NCBI GenBank assembly: GCA_023376005.1
Contig: CM042152.1
Span: forward strand, 90,621,948 to 90,685,947
Reading direction: 5' to 3'
Length of the DNA stretch: 64,000 nt
DNA from: Doryteuthis pealeii
Lineage: Eukaryota; Mollusca; Cephalopoda; Myopsida; Loliginidae
Shown here in pieces: positions 1 to 9,827 of this stretch; positions within the stretch are counted from its first letter, which is position 1; every line of letters starts with the position of its first letter. A program made the translations under genes and the position numbers. Below the pieces are notes generated by a model. The model was not told where the DNA came from. It searched no databases and was given only the letters and a program-made list of their open reading frames with translations.

Positions 1-513
1 GTTAAAGAGACAATTCTAATACTTTTTATATAAAGCAATTTGTTCCTTTAATATTATTGTATAGCATAAATTGATTTACAAATTAGGTTCTCATTGATAA
101 ACGCTAGAATTTAGTTTGAAATATCTGACGTCAGCCGTGACGGAGTTTCGGCTTCAGACAAAAATGCAGTCTATCTCCATTATATATAGATTTGATGATA
201 ATTTTTTAAAAATAAATCATGTTAATAAATGCATTAATTATATTATTTATTAAAAATATGGACTACGCAGATAATCCAGCGCTTCTCAAAAATACACTCG
301 CACAGGCAGAATCATAGCGGCATATCCGAAAAAAAGCAGCAATAGGCATATGGTCTCTATGTGAACTCAGGTTTTTTTTTTCCTGAAGAAATATTCATAG
401 AAAATAAATGAACCCAACACTCCAAGAACCCCCAAGGAGGCTTCCCACCTGGTTGCAGATTTAGGGGGTAGTATATAATAACCCTGTCTCTAAACATTGT
501 GCTCAACCAGTCT
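1..513. other. AT-rich stretch without a gene
   Basis: No open frame or RNA gene is visible. Bases 132-195 read, on the minus strand, like the start of repeat family H (the ATAATGGAGAT-type end also seen at 1870, 4275 and 50025). The rest is unassigned. Confidence 0.5.
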
Positions 514-1131
514 CCGCCCTGTCGGTGGGGCGTTAGAATGCACCGACTGCACCTCTGCAGAGGGGTAAGACTCCCCTAATGGGGCCACCTGTTGGCCGTG
601 GGTGGCGACCCGTGAAGCTTAAGGATAAAGCCCAGGTGGATGAGCAGTTCATGACATGCAATACTCCACTTTGGCCCTATCTTGGGCTAGACGGGCGGTC
701 GGAGAGGCCCCCTCTGATCAATCGGCTGGTCACGTCAAGCCCTAGCACCTATATGACTTTCCCAACCCTATTGCCCTTATGGCAAGCTCCAATCCCTTTT
801 TTTATCATATGAGTGCTAGAAAGCGGTGGCTGAGGGTCTACATGTCCTGGGAATGACGTTAAACTCTATCTGATGGTGAGGTTCCAGTTTTGGAGGTTTG
901 GGGAATGTGGAGCACCCCTTCATCACCATTGCTCCCTGGTCCACTCTGACCCGGAGTGGTAGTACCTGTTAGGGTCCCATCAATGGGTTAAATAGAAAAA
1001 TGTATTTATAAAAAAATTGTATTATCCATTAAGAATTGATTTATTTCAAAACTTTATCGGCATTAAATGACCCACTGAGGTTGATATGCCATAAAACAAA
1101 ACAAACCAAACCAAACCAAACCAAACCAAAT
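514..1131 (+). repeat. C-element copy 1, about 600 bp non-autonomous retroelement-like repeat
   Basis: First of at least eight copies in this window. It begins with a CCCTGTCGGTGGGGCGTTAG block, has a fairly GC-rich 5' half, and ends with a block near 1054-1091 whose ends (CGGCAT and ATGCC) can pair, followed by a short repeated tail of AAACC units (1094-1130). A stem-loop plus a simple-repeat tail is typical of repeats copied by LINE machinery. I see no tRNA-like A or B box, so it is not an ordinary tRNA-SINE. The 77-codon frame at 579-812 is not kept among copies and is not called as a gene. Confidence 0.8.
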
Positions 1132-1726
1132 CAACCAGTCTAAGAGAATAACAAACACTGAATTTAAAACCAGGTTAGTGTAGAGCTCGCAAATTAAAAA
1201 AACTGCCACTAGGTGTTAGATAGATAACACATTGCATTTTCTGTATGTAGAGTGTTATATCTTTAAGGTATTTTCTAAGAAAATGAATGGTGACAAAAAG
1301 TTAAAGAAATGTTTCTCTTTTCTGCTTATAATTTGATGAAATGAGAAAAAGCACTAATGCAACAAAAGATACAAAAATGATTACATTTTAATTAAATAAG
1401 TAGGTTTGTTACCATAGATATAATAGATATATTCCATCTTGTTTTTTTTCCTCTTTTCTTATGATAATTCACTGTACTTTCTTAGTTTTATCTCCTCACC
1501 CCGTATATGTCAACCATAGGATAATGGTTAAACAAACGGTCTCATAACTCCATTTTCTCATAATGTGAGTAGGCTTCCCATAGAGACACCCACATACAGA
1601 GTCAACTGTAGCATAAAGATTAATAAGCCACCTCAGTCTGATTTCCATATTAGATCCCTCCTACTTACTGTCACCTGGTACATGACAAAGACATTTAAAG
1701 AATTACAACAAAATGGGAGACATTAT
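1132..1726. other. AT-rich stretch without a gene
   Basis: Low-complexity AT-rich DNA. No coding or RNA signal and no repeat family shared with the rest of the window that I can recognise. Confidence 0.5.
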
Positions 1727-1862
1727 ATATATAATATATATTATATATATATATATATTATACACACACATTTGATAAATAATAAAAAATTTCAATAGAA
1801 TATGCCTACAAGAGAATCTGCTTCCTAAATATACATCATATATATATATATATATATATATC
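1727..1862. repeat. (TA)n tracts
   Basis: Two TA dinucleotide tracts (about 1727-1762 and 1837-1862). Short frames across them encode only alternating Ile/Tyr and are artefacts. Confidence 0.85.
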
Positions 1863-2520
1863 TTATTATAATGGAGATTGTGTGTTTTTCTGTCTGTAAG
1901 CGAAACTATATTCCTACTCAAGTCACAATTCTCTTAGTTATTGACATCACATTCTCCATGATTTTATTTTTATCTAAACCTCAATTATTAATAAAATTGT
2001 CTTACATTATTAATACTGTTAATTATGTCTACATATTGACTAAATACAATTATATTTATATATACAACAAAATAGCGGTTTACAGTGTGTACGGGAAGGC
2101 TAATTTGCATATTAATATTAAAAAATCGAATTTAATAAATATGTGCTTAGTATTATTGATTTCTAACTGTTTGGTTTTATTTTAATGAATATAAGCAAAA
2201 ATCTCTTCAATGAATCTTAAATGAAATCCATTAACAAGAAAAAATAACTGTCATTTTATTCTTTGCTTCCTCTTTTAACTAAATACTTAAATTAGAAAAA
2301 ATAACAATGAAAGACGAGTGATGGAAGAGAATTTCAGTTGTTCCATTTTTTATTATACTCCCTCTGTTTCAAATCTTTTATTATACTCCCTCTGTTTCAA
2401 ATCTTTTTATCTGTATTCTTATTTAGTTTCATTAGCCTTTCTAATTTAATACAATATTTTATTACATTAAAACTTAAATACTTGCACCCGGAGGGTGCAT
2501 ATATTTGCTAGTATATATAA
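1863..2520 (+). repeat. Repeat family H, copy 1
   Basis: AT-rich repeat of about 660 bp, starting near TATAATGGAGATTGTGTG and ending near GGAGGGTGCATATATTTGC. A second copy lies at 4267-5360 in the same orientation, and fragments at 132-195 and near 50020-50110. This copy lacks the LTR found in copy 2 and so acts as an empty-site reference. A 28 bp segment is tandemly doubled at 2349-2376 and 2377-2404. Class unknown. Confidence 0.7.
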
Positions 2521-2764
2521 AATTATAAAATATAAAATTTTTTTAAATTTAAATATAATATAATAAAATATAGATTTAATAGTGTTCTTTGTTTTTGTTG
2601 TTTTCTATTGGTCGTTTTAGTTTATGCTAATTTAATGATTTATTTGAATCATGGTGGTAAGTACTGTATTTAATGTGTTTGCTCCCAGTCTCTTTAGTCA
2701 GATCTCAGCCCTGAAGAGCATTAAGCGAAACTTTTAGTAGGTTCGTCTGACTCATTAGATTTAT

Positions 2765-2765
<1 letters not shown>

Positions 2766-2798
<33 letters not shown>
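2766..2798. repeat. (TA)n microsatellite
   Basis: Uninterrupted TA tract that directly borders the left side of the hammerhead-bearing repeat at 2799-2994. Confidence 0.9.
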
Positions 2799-2800
<2 letters not shown>

Positions 2801-2986
2801 AAATATGATGAGGAAATTAATACGACAATATGTGAAGAAAATGTTTTCAAAAATATAACAGACACAGGATGTTACGACCAAAGGAAAAAATGTTATATGT
2901 CTATACTTAAGTATTTCGGTTTATGATAAACCATCATCAGAACAATGCAAAAGAATTTTGTAAGGGTGAAAAATGAAAAATGTTCT

Positions 2987-2994
<8 letters not shown>
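2799..2994 (-). mobile_element. Hammerhead-bearing short element, Penelope-like (inferred)
   Basis: About 196 bp lying between two TA/AT tracts. Its left half (GGAAATATGATGAGG... and the ACACAGGATGTTA block near 2862) matches the left arm of the palindromic element at 10913-11302, so this is a repeat family. The minus strand carries a hammerhead core (separate entry). Penelope-like retroelements are known to carry minimal hammerheads in their terminal repeats; assignment to that class is an inference, since no reverse transcriptase or GIY-YIG domain is seen nearby. Confidence 0.5.
2895..2947 (-). ncRNA. Hammerhead ribozyme-like motif H2
   Basis: On the minus strand: CUGAUGA (2940-2934), one extra U, stem II of six perfect pairs GGUUUA/UAAACC with a UCA loop, GAAA (2917-2914), then a fully self-complementary 12-mer AUACUUAAGUAU (2914-2903) as stem III, predicted cleavage after AUA at 2902, and a weak stem I (2941-2944 with 2901-2898: one GU and three Watson-Crick pairs). 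All invariant core bases are present. The unpaired U before stem II is unusual and is shared with motif H1. A perfectly palindromic stem III suggests function as a dimer. Confidence 0.6.

Positions 2995-3052
<58 letters not shown>
2995..3052. repeat. (AT)n then (AG)n microsatellite
   Basis: AT tract (2995-3029) running into an AG tract (about 3030-3052). Confidence 0.9.
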
Positions 3053-3054
<2 letters not shown>

Positions 3055-3101
3055 TATGAACAAAAAGTAATAAGACAAGCAGGAATATTTCTTGTATGTT
3101 G

Positions 3102-3147
3102 TTTATTCTCAACTAGTTTCGACCTTAGGTCATCGTCAGGAGAAAAT
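3102..3147 (-). ncRNA. Hammerhead ribozyme-like motif H1
   Basis: On the minus strand: stem I 5' strand UUCUC (3144-3140), CUGACGA (3139-3133), one extra U, stem II GACC/GGUC with a UAA loop, GAAA (3120-3117), self-complementary stem III ACUAGU (3117-3112), cleavage position U3111 (a GUU triplet, allowed by the NUH rule), then GAGAA (3110-3106), which pairs perfectly with UUCUC. Five perfect stem I pairs, four stem II pairs and a complete catalytic core make this one of the two best-formed hammerheads in the window. It lies 150 bp beyond H2 on the other side of an AT/AG tract and is in a different sequence context. Confidence 0.65.
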
Positions 3148-3460
3148 TTCTTATTTGAAGAAATTGTTTATAGATTTTTTTAAAAGGGAGCATTATAGAA
3201 GAACTATAAAAATTGAAGTGTTTTTGAGGGTTTGACATGCTATTAAAATCCGGGTAGACGGTGTGTTTGTAGTAGCATGTCCATTTGTTCCGTGAAAAAC
3301 CTCTTTGAGGTGGGTTATTTTTTGAATGCTCTTATATATGTGAGGGAGGGTCATGGGATTTGTGTATATGACTATATGTGTATACATATAAATGTATGTG
3401 TGTGTTTACATATATTTGTGTGAATGTGAGTGTGTGTATGTATCTCGGTACTGTGCGCGT

Positions 3461-3463
<3 letters not shown>
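3148..3463. other. Stretch without a recognisable gene
   Basis: Lies upstream (in minus-strand terms) of hammerhead H1. A 64-codon minus-strand frame (3193-3387) crosses it; I do not recognise the peptide and see no GIY-YIG motif, so no gene is called. Confidence 0.4.

Positions 3464-3516
<53 letters not shown>
3464..3516. repeat. (TA)n microsatellite
   Basis: Long TA tract next to SINE-A fragments. Confidence 0.9.
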
Positions 3517-3518
<2 letters not shown>

Positions 3519-3521
3519 TCA

Positions 3522-3640
3522 AAACCTCTGCATGAGCAGAATCTGATGCAAGGTCAATTTTTTAAGTGGAGTTTAACAGGCAGCTATATATACACCCCAT
3601 ATTGCATGAGTAGGATGTGACACAAGGTCGCATGTATGGA
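3522..3640 (-). repeat. SINE family A, two 3'-end fragments
   Basis: The SINE-A 3' block (CCTCTGCATGAGCAG... ACAAGGTCA type) appears twice, near 3525-3560 and 3600-3635, in the plus-strand reading that corresponds to a minus-strand SINE. No tRNA-like head is present. Confidence 0.55.
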
Positions 3641-4266
3641 GCATCCACTGAGGTTCAAACTATCCTGTAGTAATAAATCTGCAAGTCTAAAGATTGACCT
3701 TTGTGGTCAGTCACCCAGCTGTGCCCCAGGGTCTCTGGTAATAGGGGTCAGCCAGTACACATTTTTTTGTAAAGTTCTTGACATGATGAGAAAATCTCAT
3801 ATGCATAGTTAATTTCTAATTAACTTAAAATTAACTGAAGATGTTGGGGTGGGGGTACATATATAATTTGAATTTATTCACCTCATGTGAAAAAAATTTA
3901 CCAAATTAAAAACTTTTCAAGAAAAATAGAATTTCCAATAAGAGCCCCCCCACACACACACACAAACAGACACCTGATGTGGAGGAGTAAGAAAATTAAT
4001 CCAATTAAAATAATTCATTTAATTAACATTTTTTTTCTTTTTGGTTCAGTTTTTATTTTTAATGTTAAACGTTAACATCTAAACAGGCGACAAGAAATCT
4101 GATGCAATTGGTTACTGCCATATGTGATCAAAGACTATCAGTTTGTTTAGTATTATCTGTGTTATTCGGACTATTGCTTGGACTACATTTTTCCTTGCTT
4201 TTTGCTATTTACAGAAATATTTTCAATGCTTTTAACGCTAGCTGAATTATTGGCAGATATGTTTTA
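3641..4266. other. Stretch without a gene
   Basis: AT-rich, with a short (CA)n near 3953-3966. No coding or RNA signal seen. Confidence 0.45.
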
Positions 4267-5360
4267 TCTTCTTATAATGGAGATTGTGTGTTTGTCTCTC
4301 TGTAACCAAAACTATATTACTAAAGTCACAATTCCCTTTGTTATTTACGTCAAATTCTCCATAATTTTATATTAATTTAAACCTCAATTATTAATAAAAT
4401 TGTTTTACCTTATTAATACTGTTGTAGGAGTTATTTTCGTATTTGCCTGGGGAGTTGTCTGCCCGTTTAGTGTTGCTGGTTCCCGCTAGGGGCCTCGTGT
4501 ATTTAAGCGCCTGATTTGAACTCTTTGCCTGCTGCTCGACCTACGAGACACCATGAGGTAGTCTTATGACTACCCCTTTCTTGTTGGGGCTTCGGCCCTT
4601 AACACTGGCCACTCACTGCTAGTAAGTCTCTTATACGATATATGACTATCCTTTAGTCATGTATCCGTAACTACGTTTTTATGTACATTTAGGGATCTCT
4701 TAGATACCTAAACATCTTGTATTTTACCATTCATGAATGTGTCATTATCTCTACTCTTGTATATGTATCTATGTACTTTATGTATTTCATATCCATGTGC
4801 TGTAACCTATTAAATGTTTTGTTTATCAACCCTTGTCGGAGTTGTATGTTCAATTATGACTTTGAACCTTACACTGTTGACCATATCAACATTCTAATAA
4901 CATGCAATTGTATTTTATATGTAAAAAAATAATAGTTTACAATATTAACGGGAAGGTTAATTTGCCTATTGATATTAAAAAATTGATTTTAACAAATATT
5001 TGCTTAGTATTATTGATTTCTAATTGTTTGGTTTTATCTAATTGTTTGGTTTTAAATATGAGCAAAAATCTCGGGGATAAATCTTAAAAGAAATCCATTA
5101 ACAGGAAGAAATAACTGTAATTTTATTCTTTACTTCCTATTTTAACTAAAGAGTTAAATTAGGAAAATTTACCAGTGAAAGATGGGAGTGATGGAAGAGT
5201 AAGTTACAGTTGTTCCATTTTTTTTATTATACTCCCCTCTGTTTCAATCTTTTTATCTGCATTCTTATTTAGTTTCGTTAACCTTTCTAATTCAATATAT
5301 TTTATTACATTAAAACTTAAATACTTGCACCAGAGGGTGCATATATTTGCTAGTTTTATT
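4267..5360 (+). repeat. Repeat family H, copy 2, split by an LTR
   Basis: Same order of blocks as 1863-2520, from CTTATAATGGAGATTGTGTG to AGAGGGTGCATATATTTGC, but interrupted by 451 bp at 4423-4873. A short segment TAATTGTTTGGTTTTA is doubled near 5018-5055. Confidence 0.75.
4423..4873 (+). mobile_element. Solo LTR with 4 bp target-site duplication
   Basis: The insert starts TGTAGGAGTT and ends CCTTACA, giving the TG...CA ends of an LTR, and is flanked by CTGT on both sides (4419-4422 and 4874-4877). The paralogous repeat at 1863-2520 reads through this point (TAATACTGTTAATTATG) without the insert. A TATA-like TATTTAAG lies near 4499. No internal retrotransposon sequence is present, so this looks like a recombination-derived solo LTR; strand is arbitrary apart from the TATA-like box. 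Confidence 0.75.
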
Positions 5361-5387
5361 AATTCCGGTAGCTATTCTTTATCTTTG

Positions 5388-5626
5388 GAAAAGTCTTCCT
5401 AAACAGGAAGCAGCCTCAAATCCCATTGGAAGTTCTTCTGTTCTGAATTCTTCTAAGTGAATCTTATTTAGAGAAGAACTAGAATGCCAATCTCTCTTGT
5501 TAGACGGGTTGAAAAAAGTATTCCATGTAAGATATTGCAAAATGCACTCAACTGCTTATGTAATGCTATTACTACTACTAATACTGGAAAAGTCTTCATA
5601 AATAGGATACAACCTCAAATCCCATT
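5388..5626. repeat. Locally duplicated segment, left copy
   Basis: A ~43 bp block (GGAAAAGTCTTC...CCTCAAATCCCATT) occurs at 5388-5432 and again at 5584-5626. The ~155 bp between them (from TTCTGTTCTGAATTCTTC) recurs at 6675-6840. The LINE fragments and a C-element remnant lie between the two large copies. Confidence 0.7.
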
Positions 5627-5634
5627 ATTAGTAT

Positions 5635-6198
5635 TCTTTTTGAGTTTTCACATCAGCATTAGCTGATGGTCTTTTACTGGAGTCTGAGTGACAGCAAGTC
5701 TCCTCAGGTCTCCAGGACTCTTCTGAGTATTCTGGCAGATTGCAGCAGTGCAGTGTTCTGAATGGTTTCAACCCTTCCTCTGATTTCCAAACTTTCCAGA
5801 CCCTTTTCCAATCCTTTTGGGACTGTTCCAAGTGCACCAACTACAATTGGTATCACCTTCACATTCATATTCCATAACTTTTTTAGTTCTCTGGCAAGGT
5901 CCAGATATTTGTCTATTTTTTCCTTTTCCTTTAGCTTCACCCTGTGATCTGCTGGCACTGCAAAATCCACCAGTTGTCAAGTTCTTTCTTTTTGGTTTAT
6001 CAACACTAGGTCTGGTCTTCTTGCTGGGATAAGGTGATCCGTTTTTATTTCAAAGTCCCAGAGAATTTTATGCGTTTTCGTTCTCAAGAACAGATTCTGG
6101 TTTATGCATATACCATTTTGTTGTGTGGTCAAAATTTAATTTTTTGCATAATTTCCAGTGGATCACCTTCCCAACCTAGTTGTGTCTAGTTTTGTATA
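5635..6198 (-). pseudogene. R4/Dong-like LINE 3' fragment (endonuclease end)
   Basis: Minus-strand reading matches the last ~190 codons and 3' UTR of the better element at 47314-49603: the VDFAVPADH block, KYLDLAREL-KKLWNM and the C-terminal ALLQSARILRRVLET are recognisable, in shifting frames. This is the part after the restriction-like endonuclease core. The 5' truncation point abuts (ATT)n at 6200-6234, and the 3' end lies beside a decayed ATT stretch. Frameshifts split it, so it is dead. Confidence 0.85.
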
Positions 6199-6199
6199 G

Positions 6200-6234
<35 letters not shown>
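6200..6234. repeat. (ATT)n microsatellite between two LINE fragments
   Basis: About eleven ATT units joining the truncated 5' end of one R4-like LINE fragment to the 3' end of another. Same relation is seen at 47292-47313 and 49604-49707. Confidence 0.9.
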
Positions 6235-6366
6235 GTTTTAAAACCAGTGTTAGACGATGATCTTTCACTGGAGCCTCAGTGACAACAAGTCTCCTCAGGT
6301 ATCCAGGACTCTCCCGAGTATTGCAGCTGATTTCAACAATGCTGTTGTCTGAATGGTCTCAATTCT
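6235..6366 (-). mobile_element. R4/Dong-like LINE, extreme 3' fragment
   Basis: About 130 bp matching the 3' UTR and last codons of the LINE at 47314-49603 (blocks ...TTAGACGATGATCTTTCACT and CAACAAGTCTCCTCAGG). More diverged than the neighbour at 5635-6198 and in the same orientation, so two insertions lie head to tail. Confidence 0.75.
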
Positions 6367-6415
6367 TCAAAAAGTTACTAAAGCCAGTTCAGGTCAATAC
6401 GGTCAGACATTGTTT

Positions 6416-6645
6416 AGCCCTGTTGGTAGGGCTAAGAATAAGCTGACTATATTTCCTGCAGAGGGGATCCCCCCCCCAGAAAAAAATCGGCTGTCTTGAG
6501 TATGGCATTAAATGACATCTAGTGGTCAGGCTCCATTTCCAGAGACAGGGGAGTGTGGAGTATACATTTATTGCCATTATGCCCAGGTCCACACTGATCT
6601 GACGATGTCGTACCTGTGAGGGTCCAATCTATGCGTCAGATAGAT
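6416..6645 (+). repeat. C-element, degenerate short copy
   Basis: Starts with CCCTGTTGGTAGGGC, then jumps to blocks of the 3' half (GCATTAAATGACATCTAGTGGTCAGG, GGTCCACACTGATCTGACG, GTGAGGGTCCAATCTATG). Middle part lost. Confidence 0.55.
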
Positions 6646-6674
6646 CTATGATAAAATTATTCATATTCAATAGG

Positions 6675-6840
6675 ACCGTGTGCATTCTGTTCTGAATGAT
6701 TCTAAGTGAATCTTATTTAGAGAAGAACTAGAATGTCAATCTCTCTTGGTAGACATGTTGAAAAAAGTATTCCATATAAGATATTGCAAAATGCACTCAA
6801 CTACTTATGTAATGCTACTACTAATACTACTAATACTGCT
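6675..6840. repeat. Locally duplicated segment, right copy
   Basis: Close match to 5430-5590 in direct orientation, ending in a short ACT-type microsatellite in both copies. Confidence 0.75.
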
Positions 6841-6997
6841 GAGCTAATAAGCAAAGCAAATTACTCAGCTTAAAATACTAATAACTAAGAAAGTGTATAA
6901 AAGAGATAAGAGGCTCTTATGAAAATATTATGAGAACTCCTGTCTTAATCATTATTTTATCTTCAGAAGAACTTGTCACAGAAATATCTTGTGTACT

Positions 6998-7029
<32 letters not shown>

Positions 7030-7354
7030 TTGGAAGTCCCTCACAGACGACGATGACGTCACTCCATATCTTCATTTGTTAGTGGCTCATAAGTCCAATT
7101 CTGGACTTGCAGATTCGGTCAAACACATTGCAGGGGAAATTCCCATCTACATTTGGTTGTTCATGACGACAAAGACATCGCCGTTCTGCAGTCCTGTTTA
7201 ACTCATTATTGAACTGCTTAACTCCTGTGTGGCAGGCGTCTCACCAGCCCTGTCTGTTGAAGACCAGATCTTCCACACTTGAACTTATAATGTTACATTT
7301 CTTGTGTACTAAAATAATGGGACAAATCACAAAATAAGATTAAATACTTACCAA
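6841..7354. other. Stretch without a gene; short (TTTC)n
   Basis: A TTTC tetranucleotide tract lies at about 6999-7030. Otherwise no feature seen. Confidence 0.5.
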
Positions 7355-7560
7355 GGGGCCAATTTAAATCAGTCAGTAGAGCACCTGCCTTGGAATCACA
7401 ACGTTGCTGGTTTGATACTTGTTCCTTAACCAAGCTGATGGTATGTGAGGCACTTCATCTCAGCAAAACAATCTCCCTGGTATAGAACTTGTGAAAAAGG
7501 GATAGATTCCCTTTCTTTTCTGCTGATACCAATAATTAACCAAAAAAACAGTAAAAGGAA
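7355..7560 (+). repeat. SINE family B, divergent copy
   Basis: tRNA-like head with an A-box-like AGTCAGTAGAGC and a B-box-like GGTTTGATACTTG, followed by the family-B body (GCTGATGGTATGTGAGGC, CTCCCTGGTATAG, AAAGGGATAGATTCCC, CTGATACC). More decayed than copies at 18612, 22636 and 61752. Confidence 0.65.
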
Positions 7561-7900
7561 TCCATGATATTGGTAGACACTAATGAGGATGGGGTATAAC
7601 ACGTTTATTTAACAGTCTAGGTCAAGGGTGAGCAATTGTTTTGGCCAAGGGGTCACGTTAAGACGGCCACAGGATGACTACTGTGATTGTTGAGGGCAGA
7701 AGGACTGTTAGACGAAAGGGATTACTGTAGTGGCAGACAGACTGTTGCAGGAAAGGGATTACTGTTGTTGATTAAAAAGACTCAACTTCAAAAAACTTTT
7801 TCAAAAGAAATAAAAACAAAAAAAGAGGATTTAATACATTTGTTGAGGCACAAATTACATATAAGCCAGTGCTAGTAATGAGACAAATATATATATATAT

Positions 7901-8172
7901 TTACCAACCCCTCTGCATGAGCAGGATGCACACAAGGTCAATTTCATAAGGGGAGTTTAACAGGTTTGAATTCAGGGTTTCCTTATCCAAGACAGGTTGC
8001 CTAACCAAAGTTAAAGAGACCAGTCTGCCCTACTATTTACCCATAGCTGGAAGAAGTATAGTTGGATTTATACTTTTCCCAAAGGCATTAACATATGTGA
8101 AATGCAAACAGCCTTATCCAGGATTTGAACTCGGGTCAACAAGTGACTCTAATCACGCGACTCCAACCAATG
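7901..8172 (-). repeat. SINE family A, copy nested in the hAT element
   Basis: Full-length layout read on the minus strand: decayed tRNA-like head near 8172-8120 (B-box-like GAGTTCAAATCC), body with CTATGGGTAAATAGTAGGGC, then the 3' block ACAAGG...CATGCAGAGGGG. An AT tract follows on the 3' side. Confidence 0.8.
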
Positions 8173-8212
8173 AAGCTGAAGTAACATCTCACAATTTTCT
8201 ACAAGTCTTTTA

Positions 8213-8330
8213 AAATGAGGAGTGAGGTTGCTTTTAGAGATCCTCTACATTGCGTGCAAGTTTGTCAGTCACAAACAATCTAATTTACTCTTGTTGATCT
8301 TCATGCAAGAAAAAACTTTGTCCACAAATA
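8213..8330 (-). pseudogene. hAT transposase C-terminal (hATC) remnant
   Basis: The minus strand reads, with stops, as the dimerisation region of hAT transposases: the pattern FSCMKINKSK, then LTNLHAM, then SKSNLTP corresponds to the family signature FS-x-MK-x-NK(S/T)K ... LT-x-x-HL ... N-x-TP found in ZBED/GTF2I-type hAT proteins. At least two stop codons break it (within the LTD-like and HL-x-LR-like parts). It lies correctly oriented inside the terminal repeats of the 7623-8722 element. Function is lost. Confidence 0.75.
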
Positions 8331-8730
8331 TAGGTGGATCCAAAAATGGAAAACACTTTTTTACGTTTTCACATTTAGATAAAATACAGAACACTGAATG
8401 AAAATGCAAGACCAGGTTGTTGGAAATTAACAAGGTTTTATTTAACATAACGTAGAAAATGCTTCTACCCTAAAAGTGACTTAACTAGCTCAACCATAAC
8501 TGCACGAATGCCAATCCAAAAGTGTCATGACAGAAACCCCACTGATCAAGGGGAGTAACTCTAGATTTTGTTAGGTCTGAACCTAAAAGTTTTCCATACA
8601 AATTTAAGATTTTCCTGCCATATTGTTGCACTCTGTAGTTTTTTCCTTGAATGCTTCTGCGACTGAAGAAAACCCTGTGGTGGGTCGCATACAGACTACG
8701 TGTTGTAAATTGCTCACCTCTGGTCTAGGT

Positions 8731-9205
8731 TATTCCCTTTTAGTGTTACAATTTATGTGTGCCATAAATTGTTAGCAGACCCTGTAGGTGAATAAGGGCC
8801 ATTAACTTTGAATTTAGGGGAGCCAGTGGAAATTTACCAGTGATTGTTAGTAACCCAATAGGCGCAAATCTCATGTGCCATGAGAAACACATGATTAGTT
8901 TTAGATGAGAGATTCAGCCTGGCCGTCAAAGAGTTTAGACGTGCTTTGAGGCCGGTCTTCCCGGGCAGCTAATAAGAATCATGGGCTAGATAAAATAAAA
9001 GCTTGATCAAGCAACAAAATGTCTTGTTAATTCAATTAATTGAAATGACCAAATAAGCCCTTAGTAGAAGTTAGATAGAAGAACCCAACTAGACGATATG
9101 TCGGCCAGAGAAGAAGAGGAAATAGAGACAGGAACATGGTGACTAGAAGCAGTAATGAAGTTAGCAAGAAGCAAGATCTCCTCTCCAAGTAAGTCTCTGA
9201 ATCTG

Positions 9206-9248
<43 letters not shown>

Positions 9249-9352
9249 ATCTATCTATCTATCTCTCTATCACTGAAGAAATCTTTCACACTCACCGTTT
9301 ATATACCCGATGTTGATGTTGGTATATAACACTAGGTCAATCAGAGAACTTT
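8731..9352. other. Stretch without a gene; (CT)n tract
   Basis: Contains a CT tract at about 9209-9246 followed by short TATC units. A TATATA-type box lies near 9300, just outside the LTR at 9353. Nothing else recognised. Confidence 0.5.
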
Positions 9353-9823
9353 TGTTGTATACTCTCTTTCTTTACTTCTATTCTTCTGGTCATCTTTCTA
9401 GCGTCTCTTCTAGCGTCTGGACTTCATCTTGGGGACTTCGTGTCTGGTCGTCCATTGGGGATTTCTTTTTATCAGAAGCCCTGTGTCATTGGTAGTTTTT
9501 AGATAATAACACAAGACTTCGATTTATCTTAGATCATATTTTATTCTGAAATCCCCACCAGACTACCTGTGCAGATTGAGTCGACTGCGTGCATAACACG
9601 ACTTACCACCGTCGTGGTCTTCGCTGATCTGACTAAAATCTATTTCTAATCTAAACCGGAAGAGGGTCTTCTCCACCGATTCTCACGGTATCCACCGGAA
9701 GGATCAGGATGAGGTCAAGCCTTGTCATTCAATACTTCAAGGCCGTGGGCTGCAACCTATAACAGCCATTTTGGTTTCTACACTACTGTACATAAGTATT
9801 AAGAATCTAATAATTATGTAACA
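9353..9823 (-). mobile_element. Solo LTR, family G copy 1
   Basis: On the minus strand it begins TGTTACATAATTATT (at 9823) and ends ...GTATACAACA (at 9353), so TG...CA ends with a TGTT/AACA inverted pair. CTTT flanks both sides (9349-9352 and 9824-9827), a 4 bp target-site duplication. AATAAA lies on the minus strand near 9547. A second close copy is at 15863-16352 and a third, divergent one at 61000-61534. No internal region is present. Confidence 0.75.
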
Positions 9824-9827
9824 CTTT

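Larger units (their letters stand above)
7623..8722 (-). mobile_element. hAT-family DNA transposon, decayed, 8 bp TSD
   Basis: The 1.1 kb element is bounded by inverted ends CAAGGGTGAGCAATT (7623-7637) and the reverse complement of CAGAGGTGAGCAATT (8708-8722), the CAG...GTGAGCAA pattern of hAT transposons. A perfect 8 bp direct repeat GTCTAGGT flanks it (7615-7622 and 8723-8730), the size expected for hAT. The minus strand holds a decayed transposase C-terminus (separate entry). A family-A SINE is nested inside (7901-8172). At this length with stops it cannot be autonomous. Confidence 0.85.

Noticed and set aside
3193..3387. Penelope-like GIY-YIG endonuclease next to hammerhead H1
   Set aside because: The minus-strand peptide lacks the GIY and YIG motifs and the catalytic Arg/Glu pattern.
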